Numbered from the stretch's first letter, positions 8,901-15,653 are shown. The stretch: DNA of 30,903 nucleotides from CAXXOK01 sp035353235 (GCA_035353235.1 DAOPZG010000015.1:1-30903); one strand, 5' to 3'. The notes: a model not told the origin generated them from the letters alone. Made by a program: numbers and translations.

Positions 8901-9633
8901 CACGATAAGCGGCTTCCAGACGATCTGCGGCAGCGGAAGCGTGATCGGGAATACACTCTGTAGCCGGACCGAGGCGAACCTCTTTCACCCGCGCAATGCT
9001 CCGCTGGCTGATGCAATCGAAGCGTCGGATCGTATCAACTTCATCGCCGAAGAATTCAATACGGATGGCGTCGGTTTCGTTGGGAGGGAAAACGTCCAAA
9101 ATGTCACCGCGTATCGCGCACTGACCTTTGCCTTCCACCATGGGAACGCGCTCATAACCGTTTTGCACAAGCCGATCCACAAGCCGGGTTGGGGAAATGG
9201 TTTGACTTTCGTTTAAAGACAGCGAAGCGCTGCGGAAACGTTCCACCGGACAGCAACGGTCCAATGCGCCTTCCGCGGATAAACAAAGTATGCGCAGGCG
9301 ACCCGCGGCGGCTTCCTCAAGCACCCCAAGCCTTTGCCAGGTGCTTTCCTGGCTGGCGGCAGCGCGGCTGAACTGCACGTCCCGTGTGGGGAGCATGGCG
9401 GCGCTCTCGCCCGTTAAGCGGGTAATATCCTGCGCCTGTTTTTGGGCGGTCAGTTCCGTTGGAGAGATCAGCACCACCGGGCGACCTGTACGGTGCGCGA
9501 CAGCAGCGGCGAAAAAGGGGCGTTCCCCTTCGGAAAGCCCGCCGACGGCTACACAGCTGCGGGCCTTTACCCGGGCAAGCAGTTCTTTCCATTGCGGCAG
9601 CGCGGAATAGGCGCTGAATAATCCTTCGTTCAT
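5911..9633 (-). CDS. mfd: Transcription-repair coupling factor Mfd
   Basis: A 1240-residue ATP-dependent DNA translocase that removes stalled RNA polymerase from lesions and recruits UvrA. The N-terminal third is the UvrB-like region (for example GDILDVFPPNETDAIRIEFF). The RNA polymerase interaction domain starts near LKPGDFVVHDIHGVGIFDGV and contains YLGNDKLYVPTDQ. The SF2 helicase motor shows Walker A (GDVGYGKTEVA), the DEEQ box (LIVDEEQRFGV), motif III (LTLSATPIPRTLHMSM), and QIRGRVGRSNRQAYAYF; the C-terminal regulatory domain (RAVTRKLGV region) completes it. The length is normal to slightly long. It overlaps pth by four bases (ATGA), implying translational coupling. The order purR-glmU-pth-mfd mirrors the Firmicutes block. 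Confidence 0.97.
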   Translation of the reverse strand: MNEGLFSAYSALPQWKELLARVKARSCVAVGGLSEGERPFFAAAVAHRTGRPVVLISPTELTAQKQAQDITRLTGESAAMLPTRDVQFSRAAASQESTWQRLGVLEEAAAGRLRILCLSAEGALDRCCPVERFRSASLSLNESQTISPTRLVDRLVQNGYERVPMVEGKGQCAIRGDILDVFPPNETDAIRIEFFGDEVDTIRRFDCISQRSIARVKEVRLGPATECIPDHASAAADRLEAAYRAVASVAVLISPSSEAGIPTELSATDSFLAALDQLDEENEAVKEMAATAILDADAKAKGKPTHAPRPVDTLSAEQEREAQLKRHLDDVQRVRDGHPIRTAPMWMNVLCPDACFATDYLTDPIVLVDQPDQLQIRVKTKRDAFLEEWQEAARRGDGFDAQRNLLYTYDDLLASFAHRSVTALSDLTRGLGRLNPEAALTWQSEPVMPYQSRLEPLCKDIAGWKEQGMAIVLLTGGEARGRRLLRSLAEQGTPATYAETLDGNLIAGEVILLPVSFSKGFRNTEAGLCLVADSDLFGTSYQRAKKRQNAGERIASFTDLKPGDFVVHDIHGVGIFDGVVQLNTEGVTRDYLLIRYLGNDKLYVPTDQFDRVQKFIGAEHSAPKLNRLGGGEWERQKSKVKAGLKKLAFDLAELYAARQRTPGYAFSHETPWQREFEDMFPYELTADQQQCVEQIFADMESPRNMDRLLCGDVGYGKTEVALRAAFKAVLDGKQVAILAPTTILVQQHLNTVKKRFAGFPVTFDMLSRFRSPKEQKEIIQRLKDGKIDLLIGTHRILAKDVQFRNLGLLIVDEEQRFGVNHKEAIKHIKTTVDVLTLSATPIPRTLHMSMVGIRDMSILETPPEERMPVKTYVAPYDEAMIAEAIRREINRGGQVYFLYNRVRTIGQMFDRLKTLVPEARIGVAHGQMRENALEDVMLDFYAGAFDVLLCTTIIESGLDVPEANTLIVFDADRFGLSQLYQIRGRVGRSNRQAYAYFTIRRDKLLSETAEKRLSAIREFTEFGAGYRIAMRDLEIRGAGDVLGPEQHGHLSTVGYDMYVKLIEQAVGEAQGREEIPELDTRVELAVNAFLPADFVPDEKMRIEIYKRIAMIEDQTSRINIEEELIDRFGDIPEPVKNLISIAQLRAVTRKLGVNHLFLRPDGLHLRLDNQYMPDPIVLYTAAADTDPRLVFSLRQPPEMLLRQADMSAETAMALGIDLLTKMHNHARELTEQKKAEQQTL

Positions 9634-10256
9634 TCCGTTGCTCCTGCGGGGTCGGCTGATTTTTCAACCTGCGGTTTAGGCAGCTTGGGCTTGCGGGTAT
9701 TATAACGGTTCATGGCGGCAGCTGTGCCATTGCGCATCCATTCCAGCGCCGCGTCCGCCGCCTGCTGATACGCCTCATACGCGGCTTTGCGCTCATCCGG
9801 AGAATTATAATGGGAAAGTACCCAATCCGCCAGATCATATTCCGGCGGACAACCGCCCGTGCCTACGCGCAGACGGGGGAACCCCTCCGTGCCGATGCAG
9901 GAAACAATACTTCTCATGCCGTTGTGCGTACCCGCGCTTCCGTTGGGTCGAATGCGAATCCAACCGGGAGCCAGATCAATATCATCGTATATCACCAGAA
10001 AATTTTCCGGCGGCAGCTTATACCAGGCTAAGAGGTCCCGCACGGCTTCACCACTCAGGTTCATATAGGTTTGCGGTTTGCACAGAACTACTTTTTGCCC
10101 TTCGAACAGGCCTTCGCCGATCAGCGCATTGCTCTTTTTACGGTTGATCGGGATATTCAGTTTTTCAGACAACATGGTAAGAACATCGAAACCAACGTTA
10201 TGCCTGGTGTGATCGTACTTGTCTCCGGGGTTTCCCAACCCGACGATTAAAAACAT
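9630..10256 (-). CDS. pth: Peptidyl-tRNA hydrolase
   Basis: A 208-residue enzyme that releases tRNA from peptidyl-tRNA that has dropped off the ribosome. The family motifs are LIVGLGNPGDKYDHTRHNVGF at the N-terminus (catalytic His in TRHNVGF), KPQTYMNLSGEAV, YDDIDLAPG with the catalytic-site Asp, and NGSAGTHNGMRS. The ATG at 10256 is preferred because GGGAGGG lies just upstream; an in-frame TTG at 10268 would place the ribosome binding site within the coding region. The C-terminal tail (from about residue 185) is Lys/Pro-rich and longer than in some homologues. It is followed by mfd with a four-base overlap and preceded by the glmU homologue after about 90 nt, so one transcript is likely. Confidence 0.96.
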   Translation of the reverse strand: MFLIVGLGNPGDKYDHTRHNVGFDVLTMLSEKLNIPINRKKSNALIGEGLFEGQKVVLCKPQTYMNLSGEAVRDLLAWYKLPPENFLVIYDDIDLAPGWIRIRPNGSAGTHNGMRSIVSCIGTEGFPRLRVGTGGCPPEYDLADWVLSHYNSPDERKAAYEAYQQAADAALEWMRNGTAAAMNRYNTRKPKLPKPQVEKSADPAGATE

Positions 10257-10343
10257 AAACCCTCCCAACGCGCCGTAACACGACGCAAGGCGAGGATGGA
10301 CGATCCACCCCCGCTTGAATGCCGGAATATATTTCGACGCGTT

Positions 10344-11489
10344 TTATAACTTTCCCTGCTCCTTGCGGCGCTTTACCCAATCTTCCTTGATGACTCCGCG
10401 TGCGCGGGCCACAAACAGCGCGTCCTCCGGTACGTCCTCAACCACGGTGCTTCCGGCGGCGATATAGGCGTTTTTACCCACATGTACGGGTGCAATCATA
10501 TTGCAGTTACAGCCGATAAATGCGTTGTCATCAATTGTGGAACGGCTTTTCACCTTGCCATCATAGTTTACAAAGACCACACCGCAGCCCAGATTGATAT
10601 GCTTTCCCAGGTCACTGTCACCTACGTATGTCAGATGGCTTACTTTGGTACCGTCACCGATGCGGCTGTTCTTAATCTCCACAAAATCGCCGATACGGCA
10701 GCCCTCGCCGATGGCGGCTTCCGGTCGCAGGTAGGCGAAGGGGCCGACTGTTGTACGTGCCCCGACATGGCAATGGAGCAACACGCTGCTTTCCACCGTT
10801 ACGCCGTCCCCCAGAACGGCACTGTCCATACGGTTGTTGGGGTAGAGGGTGCAGCCTGTGCCGATCACCGTAGCGCCCTGCAGCAGATTGCCCGGGTAAA
10901 CCATCGTTCCCGCGCCGATCCGAACATCCGCTTCGATCACGGTACGGTCGGGGTCCGGGATAATTACGCCGCTCGTAATATGCTTCCGTACGATCTCCGT
11001 CTGCAGGTATCGGTAGGCGGCGCTGAACCCTTCGGCGTCGGTAACGGACACATAGGCTTCGGGGCTTTGCGCGTGCACGACTTTCACAGCTTCGCCGTGA
11101 TCATCCAGCGCCGAGGTAAGGCTGTTCAGCGAAAGAGTGTCCTTCAGGGGCAACTGGTTCAGCAACACGGCTGGCAGAGCCATTGCAAGCGGCGTTTTCA
11201 TATCGGCCAGCAAAACCGCGGCAGGCCGCTTATCCGCCTGCGCGATCAGCGCGCTGTATGTTGCGGCGTTCAGGCAGGGAGCAGATTCTTGCGTAATCAG
11301 TACGGTCGCCACGTCTTTTGCCAGCAGGGAGCGCAGGGCCTCCGGATCCGTGGGTTGTCCGGCAGCAGCAGACAGGCCTGCATCCGAAAGCGCCTGCTCC
11401 ACATGCGCGCGGCATACGCGCCCTAAAAGCGGCATAGAGGAAAAAGGATTACCGGGATTGTTCAGGATAACGCAAAGAATACGTTTCAT
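10344..11489 (-). CDS. GlmU homologue with degenerate uridyltransferase half and intact acetyltransferase half
   Basis: A 381-residue protein. From about residue 140 the sequence follows GlmU closely: a linker, then a left-handed beta-helix (about 172-360) with FAYLRPEAAIGEGCRIGDFV, the SHLTYVGD motif containing the likely catalytic His285, NYDGK, NAFIGCN and APVHVGKNAYIAAGSTV. This half should acetylate glucosamine 1-phosphate using acetyl-CoA. The N-terminal region is only about 140 residues instead of about 229. At its start, CVILNNPGNPFSSM occupies the place of the nucleotide-binding LAAGxGTRM motif, and the expected metal-binding GDxPL segment is replaced by TQESAPCL. UDP-GlcNAc pyrophosphorylase activity is therefore unlikely. 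The position between purR and pth is where normal glmU sits in Bacillus. It could be an acetyltransferase-only enzyme or an accessory paralogue; glmU elsewhere would decide this. Confidence 0.8.
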   Translation of the reverse strand: MKRILCVILNNPGNPFSSMPLLGRVCRAHVEQALSDAGLSAAAGQPTDPEALRSLLAKDVATVLITQESAPCLNAATYSALIAQADKRPAAVLLADMKTPLAMALPAVLLNQLPLKDTLSLNSLTSALDDHGEAVKVVHAQSPEAYVSVTDAEGFSAAYRYLQTEIVRKHITSGVIIPDPDRTVIEADVRIGAGTMVYPGNLLQGATVIGTGCTLYPNNRMDSAVLGDGVTVESSVLLHCHVGARTTVGPFAYLRPEAAIGEGCRIGDFVEIKNSRIGDGTKVSHLTYVGDSDLGKHINLGCGVVFVNYDGKVKSRSTIDDNAFIGCNCNMIAPVHVGKNAYIAAGSTVVEDVPEDALFVARARGVIKEDWVKRRKEQGKL

Positions 11490-11558
11490 ATCATTTCACC
11501 TCAAAAGGCAGATTGATCAGCCTGTGATCATTAAATGGAAAAGGGAGTAAGCATCCGA

Positions 11559-12380
11559 TCAGCTGCTTAGCCAGGCGGCGGGACGGACAGTCAGGGTGGA
11601 GGGATCATCCGGGTTCACATCCATCACCATCAGAGCTTTTTCACCCTGAATCCGCTTCTGCGAAGGCGCGGCGGTTGCCATTACGAACGCCATCCCAACG
11701 ACTTCCACGTTAAATTCACCCATCAGGTCAATCATCCCGCGGGCGGTTCCGCCACCCTTCAGAAAATCGTCAACGATCAAAGCCCGTTGTCCCGCGTGTA
11801 CCGCGCGCCGACTGAGGCTCATGGTTTCAATCCGATCCGCGGAACCGGTGACATAATTGATATTGACGGCTGACCCTTCAAACACATTGCTGCTGCGCCT
11901 TGCGATGACCAGCGGCACCCCCAGCGCGTCCGCAGTCATCAGCGCGACGGGAATCCCTTTGGTTTCCATAGTCAGCACAAAATCCGGCGAGGCTTCGTAA
12001 TACTGGTCGGCAATAATCACACCCATACCGCGCACTACGGAAGGCGCGCTGAGAATATCCGAGAGATACAGAAAACCGCCTGGTAAAAGACGGGAGGGCT
12101 GCATCAGCTCTCCGCAGAGGTCGGCAATCAGTTTCTGCGCGTCCAGCCGTCCCATACTGGGGCGGAAACGTACGCCGCCTGCGGCCCCGGTGACTGTTTC
12201 CAGCTTTCCAAGCTGAAAACGGGTCAGTACTTCCTGCAACAGGTCAATGTCTTCGCTCATCGTGGATTTGGCCGCGCCGAACAGGTCGCAAAAATGCGAC
12301 AGGGTGAAGATCCGATTAGGCGATGCGGTCACGATTTTCATCAGCGCTGCCATGCGCTCGTTCCGTCGGGTTCTATCCAA
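11559..12380 (-). CDS. purR: Pur operon repressor PurR (Firmicutes type)
   Basis: A 273-residue transcriptional regulator of the B. subtilis PurR type. Residues 1-75 form a winged helix (LMKIVTASPNRIFTLSHFCD, FGAAKSTMSEDIDLLQE). The rest is a phosphoribosyltransferase-like domain with the PRPP-binding loop ALIVDDFLKGGGTARGMIDL. It represses purine genes and is released by PRPP. The start codon is TTG at 12380, placed eight nt after a perfect GGGGAGG; the next ATG (codon 10) lies inside the HTH and has a poorer context. It is first in the block reading into the glmU homologue 69 nt downstream. It is divergent from recO. Confidence 0.95.
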   Translation of the reverse strand: MDRTRRNERMAALMKIVTASPNRIFTLSHFCDLFGAAKSTMSEDIDLLQEVLTRFQLGKLETVTGAAGGVRFRPSMGRLDAQKLIADLCGELMQPSRLLPGGFLYLSDILSAPSVVRGMGVIIADQYYEASPDFVLTMETKGIPVALMTADALGVPLVIARRSSNVFEGSAVNINYVTGSADRIETMSLSRRAVHAGQRALIVDDFLKGGGTARGMIDLMGEFNVEVVGMAFVMATAAPSQKRIQGEKALMVMDVNPDDPSTLTVRPAAWLSS

Positions 12381-12413
12381 GGCGGGTTCCTCCCCTTGTG
12401 ATTCTTTGTAACG

Positions 12414-12419
12414 AGTATA
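12414..12419 (-). promoter_or_regulatory. Predicted purR promoter -10
   Basis: On the minus strand TATACT is preceded by TGG (extended -10). The hexamer 17 nt upstream (TGGTAA) is a weak -35. The -10 is about 34 nt ahead of the TTG start. Confidence 0.4.
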
Positions 12420-12478
12420 CCATAAAAATGTGAATATTACCAGCCTCTAAATCAGCGAACGTTCGGATGCTGTGCTCT

Positions 12479-12507
12479 TTGCGAAGGGCGATATGGCATG
12501 ATATAAT
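12479..12507 (+). promoter_or_regulatory. Predicted recO promoter
   Basis: TTGCGA (12479-12484), a 17-nt spacer and a perfect TATAAT (12502-12507), with TGA directly before the -10. It is 50 nt upstream of the recO ATG. Confidence 0.65.
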
Positions 12508-12556
12508 CACATCAGTACGGACGGGCGATGCCGCGTCGGGTTTTGGAGGAAGCAAT

Positions 12557-13279
12557 ATGCCGTCGGTCACATTGCAGGGTGTGGTACTCCGATATGCAGG
12601 ATACCGGGAACGGGACCGGATGCTGACGCTGCTTACGCCAGACCATGGGCGCGTGGATGTGTTGTCCCGAGGATGCAAGAGCCCTAAAAGCGCGCTGATG
12701 ACTGGAAGCGAGCTGTTTGTGCACGGGGAGTTTGTCGTATTCCAGAACCGGGATCGTTTCACCCTTACCTCCTGCGCACCAGCGGATACGTTTTATCCTC
12801 TTCGTATGGACCCATACCGCCTGACCTGCGCCACTTACCTGCTCAACCTTGCGCAGGCAGCCGCGCAGCCGGAACAACCAGCCGAAGGGTTGTTTTCGCT
12901 ACTGCTGAAGGGACTGTATCGACTGGCTTACAGTGACGAGGATGCGCCGCTTGCTGTGGTGAGTGCGTTCTTATTGCTGTATGCCGACGAAATCGGGTAC
13001 CGGCCAAGGCTGAACCATTGTGTACGTTGCGGCAAGCTGCTGCAGCCCGGGCAAAGTGCCCGGCTGGATATACTGGCGGGAGGCCTATGCTGTGATGCCT
13101 GCCAGGCGGAACAGGCATATCCGCTGTCTGCACAGCAGGCAGACTGGATGCGTAAAACGATCGGCGAGGGCTTGAATGGCAGTGTCGGAGACGCTGACAG
13201 TGGATTGTTTGCCGCTCTGCGGGCCTATGTGGAAAGCAGACTGGAGACATGCATTAAGTGCAGCCAATTTTTGCCATGA
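12557..13279 (+). CDS. recO: DNA repair protein RecO
   Basis: A 240-residue recombination mediator that loads RecA onto single-stranded DNA with RecR. The N-terminal OB fold begins VTLQGVVLRYAGYRERDRML and contains the family hallmarks HGRVDVLSRGCKSPKS and LFVHGEFVVFQ. The C-terminal half is helical and carries a zinc-finger-like pair (CVRCGK near residue 155 and CCDAC near residue 178). The ATG at 12557 was chosen because TTTTGGAGGAAGC precedes it and translation from here matches the family N-terminus; the open frame extends upstream without a start that fits. It diverges from purR and is monocistronic, converging with the DtxR-type gene. Confidence 0.93.
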   Translation: MPSVTLQGVVLRYAGYRERDRMLTLLTPDHGRVDVLSRGCKSPKSALMTGSELFVHGEFVVFQNRDRFTLTSCAPADTFYPLRMDPYRLTCATYLLNLAQAAAQPEQPAEGLFSLLLKGLYRLAYSDEDAPLAVVSAFLLLYADEIGYRPRLNHCVRCGKLLQPGQSARLDILAGGLCCDACQAEQAYPLSAQQADWMRKTIGEGLNGSVGDADSGLFAALRAYVESRLETCIKCSQFLP

Positions 13280-13300
13280 AGCCTGTTGATAATGATCATA

Positions 13301-13338
13301 ATAAAAAACCGCGGCACATATTGTTTGGTGCCGCGGTT
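13301..13338 (-). terminator. Intrinsic terminator of DtxR-type gene (minus strand)
   Basis: AACCGCGGCAC (13307-13317) and GTGCCGCGGTT (13328-13338) form a perfect 11-bp stem with a 10-nt loop. Read on the minus strand the stem is followed by TTTTTT, so it terminates the leftward transcript. It lacks a T-tract on the plus strand but may still slow recO transcription. Confidence 0.85.
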
Positions 13339-13428
13339 CTGCTGTGAATCAAAAAGTGGGTGGTTCAAGCACATTATTAGCAGAATAATCATACTGCCAG
13401 CGCGTGGAAAACACAAAGCAGTAAAAAC

Positions 13429-13803
13429 TCAGGCCTGGCTGTCGGCCTGCACGCGATTGCGAATCGCCTGAAAAGTCTCGTCGCTCATATCGTGCTCCAG
13501 CTTACAGGCATCCTGCGCGGCTGTTTCCGCGTTCACACCCATCTGTACCAGAAAAGTTGTCAATGTTTTATGCCGGTCGTAAATACGATCCGCAATCGCC
13601 ATCCCTTTTTCGGTCAGGGTAATCAGACCGTCCTTATCCATGGTGATATATCCGTTCTCACGAAGCCGCTTGGTAGCGTAGCTTACGCTGGGCTTGGTTA
13701 CGGAAAGCTCTTCGGCGATATCGATGGAACGAATATAACCGTGCCGTTCTTTCATCACCAGCATGGCTTCCAGATAGTCTTCGGACGATTTCAGAATTTC
13801 CAT
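13429..13803 (-). CDS. DtxR/MntR-family metal-dependent repressor
   Basis: A 124-residue metalloregulator lacking the C-terminal SH3-like domain of DtxR, as in MntR. Residues 6-65 form the winged helix (SIDIAEELSVTKPSVSYATK) and 66-124 the dimerisation region. By alignment from memory, Asp9 and Glu12 correspond to MntR Asp8 and Glu11, His78 to His77, and Glu103-His104 to Glu102-His103. Cys100 takes the place of MntR Glu99 and resembles the DtxR/IdeR Cys ligand. This hybrid ligand set and the FeoB-associated-type neighbour suggest Fe(II), though Mn(II) is not excluded. It lies 124 nt downstream of that neighbour and probably binds the palindrome at 14105-14130. GAGGCGAG precedes the ATG. Confidence 0.85.
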   Translation of the reverse strand: MEILKSSEDYLEAMLVMKERHGYIRSIDIAEELSVTKPSVSYATKRLRENGYITMDKDGLITLTEKGMAIADRIYDRHKTLTTFLVQMGVNAETAAQDACKLEHDMSDETFQAIRNRVQADSQA

Positions 13804-13849
13804 ATTCTCGCCTCGCTTTACTCGATCAACAGCGTATCACGTTTGCCAG

Positions 13850-13892
13850 AAAAAAGCAATCCGTTGCGTTGGATTAAGGCTTGCGGGCAACG
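13850..13892 (-). terminator. Possible weak terminator/attenuator before DtxR-type gene
   Basis: On the minus strand CGTTGC/GCAACG (13887-13892 with 13862-13867), or the alternative AATCC/GGATT pair (13871-13875 with 13858-13862), is followed by TTTTTT (13850-13855). The stems are short, so any termination would be partial. Confidence 0.35.
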
Positions 13893-13927
13893 CCATGCCG
13901 GGAAACGGATGCGGTCGAAAATACAGC

Positions 13928-14074
13928 CTAACGGTTTTGTATGCCGCATGCGGCGTGGCAGTGCGCGCAGTCCCCTCCGCAGGAGCCTTTGCCGTTACGA
14001 TGATCCCGAATCATTTTCCATATGATACCGGCTACGGTTAAAACCAGCAGTCCGCCAATGATCCATGTTGCCAT
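13928..14074 (-). CDS. FeoB-associated Cys-rich membrane protein (orphan)
   Basis: A 48-residue protein read directly from the minus strand. It starts MATWIIGGLLVLTVAGIIWK, a single membrane span, continues MIRDHRNGKG and ends in a cysteine-rich tail with the spacing SCGGDCAHCHAACG (four Cys, two His). This matches the FeoB_associated small-protein family, which usually follows feoB and is thought to assist Fe(II) uptake. Here no feoA or feoB is in view; the gene is first in a unit leading to a DtxR-type repressor. ATG lies about 10 nt after GAGGTG. The promoter and a 26-bp palindromic operator lie just upstream. The metal bound by the tail is inferred, not shown. Confidence 0.85.
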   Translation of the reverse strand: MATWIIGGLLVLTVAGIIWKMIRDHRNGKGSCGGDCAHCHAACGIQNR

Positions 14075-14104
14075 CCTGTTACACCTCATTCCAGAAAAGA
14101 GTCC

Positions 14105-14130
14105 GTTAAGTTAGATATATCTAACTTAAC
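14105..14130. promoter_or_regulatory. 26-bp perfect palindrome, likely DtxR-family operator
   Basis: GTTAAGTTAGATA followed exactly by its reverse complement TATCTAACTTAAC. AT-rich TTAG...CTAA palindromes of this kind are typical of DtxR-family iron boxes. It begins at the predicted +1 of the leftward promoter, an ideal repression site, and the DtxR-type gene lies in the same transcript direction. Confidence 0.8.
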
Positions 14131-14136
14131 ATGAAA

Positions 14137-14165
14137 AGTGTACCCCACAGGTTCTGATTTGTCAA
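14137..14165 (-). promoter_or_regulatory. Promoter of the FeoB-associated/DtxR-type unit
   Basis: On the minus strand a perfect TTGACA (14160-14165) is followed by a 17-nt spacer and TACACT (14137-14142). The predicted start near 14130 coincides with the edge of the palindrome. Confidence 0.72.
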
Positions 14166-14352
14166 CAACATATTCGCAACTTCTTTAAAAATTGTGATGC
14201 GAAAGAGGAACCTGTCGACCAAGATAAAAAGGATTTATGACAACCAAGGCATTTGTCGATCATATTATTTTAACGATTATGATAGGAGAATCTTAATATT
14301 GTTATCGTACAATAAAGATAATCCCGGATCAATTCTTTGAGGAGGAAAAATC

Positions 14353-15396
14353 ATGAAGAAACTTCTGGCACTGCTGCTGGCGGCCGTTCTGGTCGTTGGC
14401 TGCACTTCCGCGATGGCCGAAGCCGTCAAAATGGACAAGTTGACCCTCGAGTTCGTTCCCTCCAAGGATGCGGACGTTATTATCACCGGCACTAAAAACC
14501 TGCCCGACCTGCTGAAGGCGGAAATGCTCAAACAGGGGTATGATATCGGCGAAGTCGACATCAGCGTAGGCACATCCTACGAAGCGACCGGCGAAGCCAT
14601 GGCGGCCGGTACCATTGATATCGGCTGGCTGCCCGGCGGTACCTACGCCCTGTACAGCGACGAGGTGGATGTCATCCTTACTGCCACCCGCGCTGGATTG
14701 AGCAACGACAGCACCGATCCGAAAACCTGGAACGGCGACGCCAACAAAACGACGCCGACCGACGATCAGGTTACCTTCTACCGTTCGCTGATCTACGCCA
14801 CGCCTTCCGCTTACGGCAAAGAACTGGCCGCAAAAGTGAACGCGGGTGAAGCGCTGACCTGGGACGATCTCAACAAGGCCAACTGGGCAGTGCTGAAGAC
14901 CTCCTCTTCCGCCGGATATATCTATCCCACCCTGTGGCTGATGGATAACTACGACGGTAAAAAGCTTTCTGATCTGTCCAACGTTGTTACGCTGAGCGGT
15001 TATGGCGAAGCGTTCGCGCAGGCTGCCGCCGAAAGCGTAGACATTATCGTGTGCTATGCCGATGGACGCCGCGATTATGAGGACGCGTGGCAGCTGGCGA
15101 CCGATAAGCAGGATGCGACAGGCAAAGCCGGCATGGGCCGCACCGATTCCATCTGGAACGAACTGAACGTGATCGGCGTGACCGAGCCCATCTACAACGA
15201 CACCGTATCCATCACCAAGGCCAATCCCGCGGTGTACAACCCCGAGTTTATCAAGGCGATGCAGACCGCTTTGATCAACATCATCGGCACCGACGAAGGC
15301 AAGGCTATCTTCTCCGTATACAGCCACACCGGATATGCTATGGCGACCGACGCTGACTACGATGGCGCTCGCAAGGCTTTGAAGGCTGTGGAATAA
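14353..15396 (+). CDS. phnD: Phosphate/phosphonate ABC transporter substrate-binding lipoprotein PhnD
   Basis: A 347-residue extracytoplasmic binding protein. The N-terminal KK plus hydrophobic stretch ends in VVGC, so Cys17 is a probable lipidation site; AMAEA just after could alternatively be a type I cleavage site. The mature part has the PhnD pattern: LTLEFVPSKDADVI, then GTIDIGWLPGGTYAL (the family's second-lobe motif), and KTSSSAGYIYPTLWL. It presents phosphonate, phosphite or a phosphate ester to the PhnC/PhnE membrane complex; the ligand cannot be read from the sequence. GAGGAGG precedes the ATG. It is followed by a strong hairpin and an intrinsic terminator, so it is likely transcribed largely on its own. 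Confidence 0.92.
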   Translation: MKKLLALLLAAVLVVGCTSAMAEAVKMDKLTLEFVPSKDADVIITGTKNLPDLLKAEMLKQGYDIGEVDISVGTSYEATGEAMAAGTIDIGWLPGGTYALYSDEVDVILTATRAGLSNDSTDPKTWNGDANKTTPTDDQVTFYRSLIYATPSAYGKELAAKVNAGEALTWDDLNKANWAVLKTSSSAGYIYPTLWLMDNYDGKKLSDLSNVVTLSGYGEAFAQAAAESVDIIVCYADGRRDYEDAWQLATDKQDATGKAGMGRTDSIWNELNVIGVTEPIYNDTVSITKANPAVYNPEFIKAMQTALINIIGTDEGKAIFSVYSHTGYAMATDADYDGARKALKAVE

Positions 15397-15454
15397 CCCC
15401 TGCATCAGAAAAGAGCAGCTTGCTCAAAAAGGTTCGGATGCGAGGAAGCAAGGG

Positions 15455-15499
15455 CGGCAAGGGGTTGAGCTTACCGTTTGTAAGTGAACCCCCTTGCCG
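15455..15499 (+). promoter_or_regulatory. Large stem-loop downstream of phnD
   Basis: CGGCAAGGGGTT (15455-15466) pairs with AACCCCCTTGCCG (15487-15499) with one bulged C, and an inner CTTAC/GTAAG stem caps it. No T-tract follows. It may protect the 3' end of the phnD message. Confidence 0.65.
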
Positions 15500-15541
15500 T
15501 CCCGCGGCTGACAACGCAGATGGGCCTTTGTAGGCAAGCTG

Positions 15542-15577
15542 GGGCGGTACGGTATCTGCCGTGCCGCCCTTTCTTTT
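15542..15577 (+). terminator. Intrinsic terminator between phnD and phnC
   Basis: GGGCGGTACGG (15542-15552) and CCGTGCCGCCC (15559-15569) form an 11-bp stem (one G/U pair) with a six-base loop, followed by TTTCTTTT (15570-15577). Confidence 0.85.
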
Positions 15578-15589
15578 GGGCGGAAGGCC

Positions 15590-15618
15590 TTGTGTTTGCA
15601 CAGCGCAGATGGTATAGT
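15590..15618 (+). promoter_or_regulatory. Predicted phnC promoter
   Basis: TTGTGT (15590-15595), a 17-nt spacer and TATAGT (15613-15618), with TGG before the -10. It lies right after the terminator and 36 nt ahead of phnC, allowing the ATPase and permease genes to be transcribed apart from phnD. Confidence 0.6.
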
Positions 15619-15653
15619 GGAAGCGCTTATTTTCTGAGTAATGAGGCGCGTTT

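Noticed and set aside
14253..14283. Candidate phnD promoter (TTGTCG and TATGAT)
   Set aside because: The spacer would be 19 nt and alternative -10 boxes nearby are no better, so I did not call it; phnD must have a promoter in 14131-14340.
14329..15405. Long open frame of 358 codons antisense to phnD
   Set aside because: A composition shadow of phnD, with no domain and no ribosome binding site.
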